Assembly: GCA_964429655.1 (NCBI GenBank)
Contig: CAYSCZ010000048.1
Coordinates: 1 to 23,270, forward strand
Direction: 5' to 3'
DNA: 23,270 bases
Source: CAYSCZ01 sp964429655
GTDB lineage: Bacteria; Bacteroidota; Bacteroidia; Cytophagales; Cyclobacteriaceae
In this document: positions 13,992 through 21,545 of the stretch, piece after piece
Numbering within the stretch: the stretch's first letter is position 1
Layout: each line of letters opens with the position of its first letter
The notes under the pieces: generated by a model
The model's database searches: none
The model's input: the letters and a program-made list of their open reading frames with translations, nothing else
Told to the model about the DNA's origin: nothing
Made by a program: the position numbers and the translations under genes

Positions 13992-16900
13992 CTAGTAATC
14001 GCTACCAATTGGCAGGGATTGCCCTTCTACCCATGGTGCTCCAGCCTGATCCAGTGATTTTTCCAGTTCAGGAATTGTCACACCTAATAAGTTATTAACC
14101 TTATTGGAAATATTATCAAACATTTTTTTAGCAATTTCCAAACTCTTTTCATGTGAAGGTGTGGGGCCGTAAGTAGATCGCATCGTTCCAATTCTGGCGT
14201 GACTAATCCTGCTTTGTATGGTAGGCTTTGTTTTTTCTCCAACCTGTTGTTTTACAGAGCTGCCACTTAGTTCATAATTCAAACCCATTGCGCTCATAAG
14301 TGCTTCATGTAATTCACTATTCAGGGCACCTGGGCCGGCATTTGATCTCTTCAGTGCTATCCTCATTGATTTAAGTCTTTTAATTGCATTTTTAAGTTCC
14401 ACATTTAAAGCGGATCGTTTTTTCTCAAAATCTTCAAGCTTTCTCCAGAAGTTGGCAACTTCCCGGTGGGGTGCACCTTTTAAAGTACCTTCTCTTAGAG
14501 GAACAACTTCGAAATTGACAGGACCATCCAGTTCAGTAACTACCCCATCCACTTCTTTTGATAATGTGACATTGTAATTACCCGGAGCAGCCATCATACC
14601 CTGAGATTGGTCAAATTCGTTTTCGACCGGCTTTTCATCCAATTTAATAACATCCATCGGGGGATACCTCAAATCCCATGCTAATCGGTGCAAACCTTTT
14701 TTGGTTGATCCTTCGAGTTTTCTTATGGTGTTCCCATCTTCATCTTTCACCGTAAGCCAAATCTTTGGAGACTGTTGCATAGCTTCTGCTTCCACAGCTT
14801 CCCAGCCAGGGAATTGAACGGATTGGCCCTCTTTTATTTTTTCCTTTTCTTTTTCCTTCCTGATATCTTCCAGTGTTTTGTAGTCCTCTTTTAGATAATA
14901 AGTGATTATGGCACCGAAATCTGGATTATCAGCAACAAAATAAGAAGCTCCCTGACTTCCTTTTTCTCCAAAACCTACCTTTGGTTTGGGTAGATACCAC
15001 CAGGCTTTTCTTGGTTCAAATAATGCGCCTTCCTGAGCGAGCTTGTCATCATTGATGTCTCGTAAAAAACTGTAGTCATCAAGTACATAGAAACTTCTGC
15101 CGAAAGATGCACCTACTAGATCATTTTCCCTCTTTTGTATGGCTAAATCACGAAAAGATATGGTTGGAAGTCCTCCTGTAAACTCGACCCATTTATTTCC
15201 ACCGTCAAGCGTAAAATAGATTCCAAATTCTGCTGCTAAAAACATAAGATTTGGTTGTTCATGATCTTGGACAACCCTCCACAAAAGCGTCCTGTCAGGA
15301 AGGTTTCCTCGCAGAGATTGCCATGTATTGCCTTTATCTGTACTTTTTAGAATGTAAGGATTAAAATCACCATATTTATGGTTATCTAAAACAACATAAG
15401 CCGTGTTGGCGTCATAGAGGTCAACTTTGATATCATTTATAAAAGCAGTACTTGGCACGCCTGGCATACTTCCAACATTAATTCTTCTCCAGTTATCACC
15501 ACCATCTTCAGTAATCTGGAGAAGCCCGTCATCTGTACCTGCATAGATTAATCCTTCCTGTCGTGGGGATTCAGCCAGAGAGGTGATGGTATTGTAGTTT
15601 GACATCGCGTTTACATCCCAGGGGTTGTCAAAACTTTGCGTGCCCCCCATGATTGGTAGTGCCAGCCTCTCCTGGTTTTTTGTCAGATCACCAGAAATCA
15701 CTTCCCAGGTGTCGCCTCTATTTTCTGATTTCCAAACACGTTGCGAAGCAAAGTATAATCTTGTGGGCTTATGAGGACTTACCAGAATAGGAGCATCCCA
15801 GTTGAATCGTTCGTAGTCTTCATTCTCTCCCGGTTGCGGTTTTATGTAAACCAATTCACCAGTTGTCCTGTCAGTTCGCACTAAATTACCCTGTTGCCAT
15901 TCTGAATATACAATATCAGGATTTCCCGGCTCAGTGGCAGGTTGATGGCCATCACCAAACAAAGTGATGTACCAGTCGGCGTTGGTTATGCCATATCCAT
16001 CAGTTCTGGAAGGGCCACCATGTGTGTTATTATCCTGGGTGCCACCATAGATATTATAAAATGGTTCTGCATCATCCATTGCTACTTTGTAATATTGGGT
16101 TGTTGGCAGATTGTCGATATATCTCCAGGTTTTCTCACCATCAAATGTCTCATACACGCCACCATCACAACCAACTAACAGATAATCTGGATCAGATTTT
16201 TTGAAAGCAATGGCGTGATTGTCGGAATGCTTATTTTCTTCATTCATTCTTCTGAATGTTTTGCCTCCATCTTCAGATATTTGCATTCTTACATCAACAA
16301 GGTATAGCTTCTCAAATTGATGAGGCGATGCATAGAGCTCTTGATAATAATGGGGGCCTGTGGCACCGGAAACCGCATCTGACATTTTTTTCCAGGTCAT
16401 TCCCCGGTCTTCACTGCGATAAACTCCTCCCGTTCTTCTGTCTAATTCTATGGCTGCATAAAGTATATCTGGGTTTTGAGGGGATAAGGCTAACCCTATT
16501 TTGCCCATGTTCGATTTTGGAAGGCCTTGTGATAATTTACTCCATGTTTCTCCTCCATCTTCACTTTTATACAATGCTGTACCAGGCCCTCCACCCATGT
16601 AAGCAGCAACATTTCTATGGCGTTGCCAGGTAGCTGCGTATAACCTGTCAGGGTCTCTGGGATCTATAACTATATCTGTAACACCGGTCCATTCATTATC
16701 ACCCAGTGTTTTCTTCCATGTTTCTCCACCATCTGATGATTTATAAAATCCACGCTGTTCACCTTTATTCCATAGCGGGCCCTGCACTGCAACCCAGATC
16801 ACATTAGAATTATCCGGATGTACTATGATCTTGGAAATATGTTCTGATTCTTTCAACCCTTTGTTATACCAGGAAGTGCCATCATCGTTGCTTAAATAAA

Positions 16901-17309
16901 CACCATCACCGTATCCAACATGACGGCCACCTATATTTTCACCGGTTCCTACCCAAACCCTGTGTGGATTGTTGGGATCAATGGTAATGCATCCTATTGA
17001 ATATGAAGATAGAGTGTCGAAAATTGGCATCCAGGTTGTTCCGGCGTTTGCAGTTTTCCATACGCCTCCTGAGCCAAATGCAACATACCATGTGCTTTCA
17101 TCTTCCGGATGGATCGCTATGTCGGCCACCCTCCCTGCCATGAATGCAGGTCCTATCGACCTAAATTTGATGTCATTAAAAGTGCTCTTGTTAATTACAT
17201 CAGGTTTCTCTTCTGTTTGATTTTTCCTTCTACGTTGTGCATCTAAGTCGCTTGTAGATGCCAGCGTGATAAGTAAGATAAGGTAAGTTGATAATACTCT
17301 TTTTTGCAT
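13992..17309 (-). CDS. Secreted Asp-box beta-propeller (sortilin/VPS10-like), paralogue
   Basis: The start at 17309 is preferred because it gives MQKRVLSTYLILLITLASTS, a signal peptide ending at DLDAQ. An ATG at 17333 would add eight residues in front. The product is about 1105 residues. It shares the order and motifs of the 1038-residue protein at 6173-9289: FRSIGPAFMAGRVADI, WVGTGE, SSDGGETW, SEDGGETW, SEDRGMTW, a YGGTQDN segment, GNLVR, RFNWDAPI, RLYFASQ and SENRGDTW. It differs by a longer C-terminal part with a probable coiled coil (about residues 960-1040) and by a Lys/Glu-rich insertion near 810-830. Both are large exported propellers of the family often labelled glycosyl hydrolase; substrate unknown. 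It appears to be a single-gene unit, in contrast to its paralogue. Confidence 0.85.
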   Translation of the reverse strand: MQKRVLSTYLILLITLASTSDLDAQRRRKNQTEEKPDVINKSTFNDIKFRSIGPAFMAGRVADIAIHPEDESTWYVAFGSGGVWKTANAGTTWMPIFDTLSSYSIGCITIDPNNPHRVWVGTGENIGGRHVGYGDGVYLSNDDGTSWYNKGLKESEHISKIIVHPDNSNVIWVAVQGPLWNKGEQRGFYKSSDGGETWKKTLGDNEWTGVTDIVIDPRDPDRLYAATWQRHRNVAAYMGGGPGTALYKSEDGGETWSKLSQGLPKSNMGKIGLALSPQNPDILYAAIELDRRTGGVYRSEDRGMTWKKMSDAVSGATGPHYYQELYASPHQFEKLYLVDVRMQISEDGGKTFRRMNEENKHSDNHAIAFKKSDPDYLLVGCDGGVYETFDGEKTWRYIDNLPTTQYYKVAMDDAEPFYNIYGGTQDNNTHGGPSRTDGYGITNADWYITLFGDGHQPATEPGNPDIVYSEWQQGNLVRTDRTTGELVYIKPQPGENEDYERFNWDAPILVSPHKPTRLYFASQRVWKSENRGDTWEVISGDLTKNQERLALPIMGGTQSFDNPWDVNAMSNYNTITSLAESPRQEGLIYAGTDDGLLQITEDGGDNWRRINVGSMPGVPSTAFINDIKVDLYDANTAYVVLDNHKYGDFNPYILKSTDKGNTWQSLRGNLPDRTLLWRVVQDHEQPNLMFLAAEFGIYFTLDGGNKWVEFTGGLPTISFRDLAIQKRENDLVGASFGRSFYVLDDYSFLRDINDDKLAQEGALFEPRKAWWYLPKPKVGFGEKGSQGASYFVADNPDFGAIITYYLKEDYKTLEDIRKEKEKEKIKEGQSVQFPGWEAVEAEAMQQSPKIWLTVKDEDGNTIRKLEGSTKKGLHRLAWDLRYPPMDVIKLDEKPVENEFDQSQGMMAAPGNYNVTLSKEVDGVVTELDGPVNFEVVPLREGTLKGAPHREVANFWRKLEDFEKKRSALNVELKNAIKRLKSMRIALKRSNAGPGALNSELHEALMSAMGLNYELSGSSVKQQVGEKTKPTIQSRISHARIGTMRSTYGPTPSHEKSLEIAKKMFDNISNKVNNLLGVTIPELEKSLDQAGAPWVEGQSLPIGSDY

Positions 17310-17427
17310 ATTTATACAGTTTATAATCATCAAATTATATAACTATTTAGTCTAAGCCAAATAATGGATAAAAAAAAGACCACTGGATACCAATGGCCCT
17401 AATTTTGCAAAATTTTGATGAATAACT

Positions 17428-18216
17428 TCAGGCAGCTGTCATTAATTTTTTGTCTTTTGTGGGTTTTGTTGATTCTAAAGGAGCGGTCTTTTTCGTTTTG
17501 ATAATTCCTAAAAAAGCCAATATTTTGATAACCTGATAAGTGGGATCTATCTCATGCCATCTGATGCCGCCAAAATTAGGTCTTGTCCCGTATTTATGAT
17601 GATTGTTATGATAGCTCTCACCCATCATGAGGAAATCAAAGGGCAAGAAATTTTTAGAAGTATCTCCAACTTCGTAGTTTCTGTAACCATACTTATGGGC
17701 AAACCAGTTTATGATTGCTCCATGTATAGGAGATAGGGCAAATTGAATGGGTAAGAACAACCACAACCACCACACATCGGCAAACACAAAATAAACGGCA
17801 AAATAAATTGTTCCCCAGAATAATCTTGAAGGCCATGAACGAGCTACTTTATCAAAAGCTTCCCATTTTGGGGCATCTTCAGTAAATCTTTTGTCAACAA
17901 CCAATGATCCATTGCATATGGATGAATAAATGGTTTTGGTTTTCCACATCATTTTCCCAATACTTTCGTCATATGAAGGGGAGTGGGGATCGTCAGGCGT
18001 ATCTGCAAAAGCATGATGCATTCTATGTAAAATGCTGTAGCCATACGCACTAAGATAATTTGAGCCCTGAAATATCCAGGTTAATACAAAGAAGACTTTT
18101 TCCGTAAACGGAGACATTGTAAAAGCTTTGTGAGAGGCATATCGATGTAAAAAGAAAGTTTGAAAGAACAACGATAAATACCAATGCAATATGAAAAACA
18201 GTATTATAACTTCCAT
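17428..18216 (-). CDS. Acyl-CoA (fatty acid) desaturase, delta-9 type
   Basis: A 262-residue integral membrane di-iron desaturase, which puts a double bond into saturated acyl chains to keep membranes fluid. The three histidine boxes are intact: HRYASH (24-29), HRMHH (64-68) and HNNHH (203-207), with an extra histidine in NWFAHKYG (174). Hydrophobic segments fall at about residues 3-23, 41-60 and 135-165, which is the expected four-helix topology. It is slightly shorter than eukaryotic enzymes and has no fused cytochrome b5, as usual for bacteria. It lies just downstream of the sigma-factor gene on the same strand, with 66 bases between. These hold a small palindrome that may be an operator. 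Confidence 0.9.
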   Translation of the reverse strand: MEVIILFFILHWYLSLFFQTFFLHRYASHKAFTMSPFTEKVFFVLTWIFQGSNYLSAYGYSILHRMHHAFADTPDDPHSPSYDESIGKMMWKTKTIYSSICNGSLVVDKRFTEDAPKWEAFDKVARSWPSRLFWGTIYFAVYFVFADVWWLWLFLPIQFALSPIHGAIINWFAHKYGYRNYEVGDTSKNFLPFDFLMMGESYHNNHHKYGTRPNFGGIRWHEIDPTYQVIKILAFLGIIKTKKTAPLESTKPTKDKKLMTAA

Positions 18217-18266
18217 TTAATGTTTAAAATTTTGTAGTTTTTTATATTATGACACTAGAGGTACTG

Positions 18267-18279
18267 ATTTGTGACAAAT
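18267..18279. promoter_or_regulatory. Perfect 6-1-6 palindrome upstream of the desaturase gene
   Basis: ATTTGT-G-ACAAAT is a perfect palindrome 51 bases before the desaturase start at 18216 and just past the sigma-factor stop at 18283. Its place fits an operator or activator site for desaturase control. The binding protein is unknown and chance is possible for 6-bp arms. Confidence 0.3.
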
Positions 18280-18282
18280 TGC

Positions 18283-18894
18283 TCAAGATTTTTTTATGCT
18301 TATCTCTAAAGTCAAGTCATGGATCAAATCGGATAATTGTCCAACCCTACATGCTTTCTTAAAACTTTCAGGCATTTTTATAGAGGGTAGCTCAAAGTTT
18401 AGGGAGGGCATTTCAGCAGAATTTATTTTTTGTCTGGCTCTGCTAAATATTTTTCGGCAGTTGTCGGCATTTTTATCAACCACATCCTGCAGATCTTCAT
18501 ATTCAATATCAAATATTCCTCGCAGGATATATACCACTTTTTCTATAGGTTCTAATTTTTTATGCAGGATTTTCCATGCTTCTGATACCTGACTCTCAAC
18601 ATCAAAATTTATAATTTCTTTTTCTTTCTCGTTATCTTCTAGCTGAAATTGATAATCATCAATAGATTTTTTTGAAATTTTACTGCTGGTATTACGTAAT
18701 ATATTAAGACATTTATTTGTTAAAGTACGTATTAAATATGCTCTAGTATTTTCAATTTTACTCTTATCGATGGTTAACCACTTTACAAAAGTATCATGCA
18801 CAGCGTCTTCAGCATCGGCAATAGAACCTAACATGCTCAATGCGATGGATTGTAATGTGGGACGATATAAGTTAATTATTTGTGTTGGGGTCAT
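18283..18894 (-). CDS. ECF sigma factor, ECF41/SigJ-like, with truncated C-terminal domain
   Basis: A 203-residue extracytoplasmic-function sigma factor. Region 2 covers about residues 5-68 (ADAEDAVHDTFVKWL, then TRAYLIRTLTNKCLNILRN). Region 4 covers about 108-158 (LEPIEKVVYILRGIFDIEYE, then NCRKIFSRARQKI). The NCRxxFxRAR motif and the region-4 wording are those of ECF41-type factors. These usually lack a classical anti-sigma factor and carry a C-terminal SnoaL-like domain that controls activity. Here the protein continues only with ESFKKACRVGQLSDLIHDLT, which looks like the first helix of that domain, and ends nine residues later. It is transcribed divergently from the ABC transporter (87 bases apart) and toward the desaturase. 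Targets unknown. Confidence 0.82.
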   Translation of the reverse strand: MTPTQIINLYRPTLQSIALSMLGSIADAEDAVHDTFVKWLTIDKSKIENTRAYLIRTLTNKCLNILRNTSSKISKKSIDDYQFQLEDNEKEKEIINFDVESQVSEAWKILHKKLEPIEKVVYILRGIFDIEYEDLQDVVDKNADNCRKIFSRARQKINSAEMPSLNFELPSIKMPESFKKACRVGQLSDLIHDLTLEISIKKS

Positions 18895-18981
18895 TTTAAA
18901 ATTTTTCCCTTTTTAAGATATTAACTTTATTAAAATAAGATTAGGTCAAAGAAATAAAAAAAGTAAATCTAAACCAATAAT

Positions 18982-19605
18982 ATGCTTGAAATCAGAGATC
19001 TAACTTTTAGTTATAATAAGAATTATAGGTTTACATTTCCTGATATAACATTAAAAAATGAACATTTGTTACTTGTTGGCTCGTCGGGAATAGGAAAGAC
19101 TACCTTCCTTCAATTGATCGGAGGGTTATTGAAACCTGAGTCAGGTATTATATCAATTGACGGTATTGACATTTCAAAGTTATCCAAATCTAAAATTGAT
19201 CGTTTCAGGGGAAAACATATTGGTTTTGTTTTTCAAAAAAGCCATTTCATAGCCTCATTAAACCTCCAGGAAAACTTATTACTCATTCAATTCTTTGCCG
19301 GCTTGAAGCAGGATAAGAAAATAATTAATGATGTCTTACACCGGTTAAATATTCATAATTGCATCAATAAATATCCAAGGAACCTCAGCCAGGGCCAGCA
19401 ACAGCGTGCTTCAATTGCTATGGCCATAATCAATAACCCTAACCTTTTACTGGCCGACGAGCCAACATCCAGCCTGGATGATGAAAATTGCAAAAAAGTA
19501 ATTGATTTATTGATAGATCAGTCTAAATATTCAGGCGCTAATCTTATTATTATAACTCATGACGCGCGGGTCAAATCATTCTTTAACAATATTCTTGAAC
19601 TATGA
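18982..19605 (+). CDS. ABC transporter ATP-binding protein, LolD/MacB-like
   Basis: A 207-residue nucleotide-binding subunit. Walker A is GSSGIGKTT (33-41), the Q-loop Gln is at 85 in VFQKSHF, the signature is LSQGQ (135-139), Walker B is LLLADE (155-160) and the switch histidine is H193 in ITHD. The length and the F-Q-K-S-H Q-loop wording fit the MacB/LolD class, which powers FtsX-type permeases that work by mechanotransmission rather than by moving substrate through the membrane. The ATG of the permease gene overlaps its stop codon (ATGA at 19602-19605), so the two are coupled. It is divergent from the sigma-factor gene. Confidence 0.9.
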   Translation: MLEIRDLTFSYNKNYRFTFPDITLKNEHLLLVGSSGIGKTTFLQLIGGLLKPESGIISIDGIDISKLSKSKIDRFRGKHIGFVFQKSHFIASLNLQENLLLIQFFAGLKQDKKIINDVLHRLNIHNCINKYPRNLSQGQQQRASIAMAIINNPNLLLADEPTSSLDDENCKKVIDLLIDQSKYSGANLIIITHDARVKSFFNNILEL

Positions 19606-20795
19606 ATATTACACTGCTTAGCTGGAAAAACATCCTTTCTCGTCCATTAACAAGTTTATTAAGTGTGGTTTTATTGATGCTTGGGGTAGCCATAATTTCT
19701 CTGATACTGCTCATAAACAATCAATTAATTAATCAATTTGAAAAAAACATAAAAGACATTGAAATGGTTGTTGGGGCTAAGGGCAGCCCGTTGCAATTAA
19801 TTTTATCTTCTGTTTTTCAAGTTGACACACCCACAGGAAATATAAGCTTAGCTGAAGCCGAAAAATTAAAAAGAAGCCGCTTGGTTGAATGGGCAATACC
19901 TTTATCTTTCGGTGATTCACACAAAGGTTACAGGATAGTAGGAACGGATAGTCAGTATGTAAAACTATATAATGCGGAGATAGACCGGGGAGCGTTGTGG
20001 GAAATGCCTATGGAAGCGGTATTAGGTGATGCAGTTGCTGAAAAATTACAGTTAAATATTGGTGATAAATTCAAAAGTTCCCATGGTTTGGTTGGGGCCG
20101 GAGTAAGTCATGAAGCACATGATTATACGGTAGCAGGGGTTTTGAAATACACAGGATCAGTGGTCGATCAATTGATATTAACATCCAATGAAAGTTTCTG
20201 GGAAGTCCATAAAAAGGAACACGATGAAACCAATGAACATGAAGATGAGGAGAAAGAGATCACAGCAATGTTGGTAAACTTTCGTAGTCCCATGGGGATG
20301 ATAACCCTGCCCAGGAAGATCAATGAGGGTACAAACATGCAAGCTGCTTTACCGGCATTTGAAATCAATAAACTCATTAGTTTACTTGGAATAGGCGTAG
20401 ATACATTGAACCTGATCGGTTTGGTGATCATCATAGTCTCCGGGGTGAGCGTATTCATCAGCTTATATGCTTCATTTCTGGAAAGAAGATATGAGATGGC
20501 TTTGATGAGAACCTATGGTGCATCAGGCTTACAATTATTCTGGATAATGATCCAGGAAGGGTTATTTTTATCGCTCATAGGTTTTATAGCCGGCATGGTA
20601 TTAAGTCGTTTAGGAATAGTAATCCTATCTAATGCAGCAGAAGAGCGTTTTCACTATCAATTTACAGGGCTTAAATTTCTGGAGAGTGAACTATTGCTCT
20701 TTGGAGGGGCTATACTCATAGGTATTCTGGCTTCTTTGATTCCAGCAGTCCAGGTATATAAAGTGAATATTGCAAAGACTTTGGCAGATAATTAA
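19602..20795 (+). CDS. FtsX-like ABC transporter permease
   Basis: A 397-residue MacB/LolE-type permease. One N-terminal helix (about residues 17-40) is followed by a periplasmic MacB-type core domain (about 45-255) and three C-terminal helices (about 268-292, 315-340 and 365-385). EMVVGAKGSPLQLILSSVFQ and VDTPTGNI lie at the start of the periplasmic part. A loop at about 202-219 (VHKKEHDETNEHEDEEKE) is rich in Glu, Asp and His and might bind metal or be a flexible linker. It pairs with the ATPase gene by a 4-base overlap. The substrate is unknown; lipoprotein release or small-molecule export are the usual roles of the class. A full set of Lol genes is not present. Confidence 0.85.
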   Translation: MNITLLSWKNILSRPLTSLLSVVLLMLGVAIISLILLINNQLINQFEKNIKDIEMVVGAKGSPLQLILSSVFQVDTPTGNISLAEAEKLKRSRLVEWAIPLSFGDSHKGYRIVGTDSQYVKLYNAEIDRGALWEMPMEAVLGDAVAEKLQLNIGDKFKSSHGLVGAGVSHEAHDYTVAGVLKYTGSVVDQLILTSNESFWEVHKKEHDETNEHEDEEKEITAMLVNFRSPMGMITLPRKINEGTNMQAALPAFEINKLISLLGIGVDTLNLIGLVIIIVSGVSVFISLYASFLERRYEMALMRTYGASGLQLFWIMIQEGLFLSLIGFIAGMVLSRLGIVILSNAAEERFHYQFTGLKFLESELLLFGGAILIGILASLIPAVQVYKVNIAKTLADN

Positions 20796-20848
20796 ATGAA
20801 TAAACGATTAATGCTTACAAAAAATGTTGAGCAACAAACAAAAAATAA

Positions 20849-21433
20849 ATGTCAAGATACGACAAAGCTTATTGGGACAATCGATATAAAGAAGGAACTA
20901 CAGGGTGGGATATTGGTTATGTTTCCAATCCCATAAAAGAATACGTTGATCAACTAAAGGATAAAGAAATAAAGGTTTTGATACCGGGTGCAGGAAAAGC
21001 CTATGAGGCCGCTTACATGTATCAAAATGGTTTTAAAAATGTTTTCGTGCTAGATATTTCTTCATTGGCTATTAAAAATTTCCAACGGAGACAGCCTGGT
21101 TTTCCTTCCGATCAATTAATAGAAGGCGACTTTTTTCAACACGCAGGGAAATATGACCTGATAATCGAACAAACATTTTTTTGCACCATAGACAGACAGC
21201 TCAGACCACAATATGTAGAAAAAACTTATGGGTTATTAAATCCCGGAGGAAGGTTGGTTGGACTTTTATGGGCGAAAGAAATGAGTCCGGATGCACCACC
21301 CTTCGGAGGAAGTAAGGAAGAATATATTAACTTATTTAAAAAGCATTTTAATCTTATTACTCTTGATGTTGCTTACAATTCCATAAAGCCAAGACAGAAT
21401 ACAGAATTGTTTATAAATTTCATAAAAAAATAA
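20849..21433 (+). CDS. SAM-dependent methyltransferase, thiopurine-methyltransferase (TPMT) type
   Basis: A 194-residue class I methyltransferase. YWDNRYKEGTTGWDIGYVSN at the N-terminus and IIEQTFFCTIDRQLRPQYVE in the middle are the marks of the bacterial TPMT family (PF05724). The SAM-binding glycine motif is VLIPGAGKAYEAAY, with the acidic residue of motif II in VFVLDIS. The C-terminus (PRQNTELFINFIKK) is the usual short strand. Family members methylate sulfur, selenium or halide compounds, so detoxification or volatile formation is possible; the substrate cannot be read from sequence. It lies 53 bases downstream of the ABC permease and may be part of that unit. Confidence 0.85.
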   Translation: MSRYDKAYWDNRYKEGTTGWDIGYVSNPIKEYVDQLKDKEIKVLIPGAGKAYEAAYMYQNGFKNVFVLDISSLAIKNFQRRQPGFPSDQLIEGDFFQHAGKYDLIIEQTFFCTIDRQLRPQYVEKTYGLLNPGGRLVGLLWAKEMSPDAPPFGGSKEEYINLFKKHFNLITLDVAYNSIKPRQNTELFINFIKK

Positions 21434-21545
21434 TAGCTATTTAACTACAACAATAATTTTCAAGGGGCTATTACTTTGACGGGCTATACAGATAAGTATT
21501 TGTAATACTTTTAATAATTTATCATATTAAAAATTTTTAAACCGG

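Noticed and set aside
16256..16633. 125-codon plus-strand frame inside the second propeller gene
   Set aside because: It is antisense to a long, motif-rich gene with perfect reading; its sequence shows no domain. The other antisense frames in the propeller genes are rejected for the same reason.
18982..20795. ABC pair as the complete LolCDE lipoprotein system
   Set aside because: Only one permease and one ATPase are present, with no second permease or LolB, and the class includes many exporters with other cargo.
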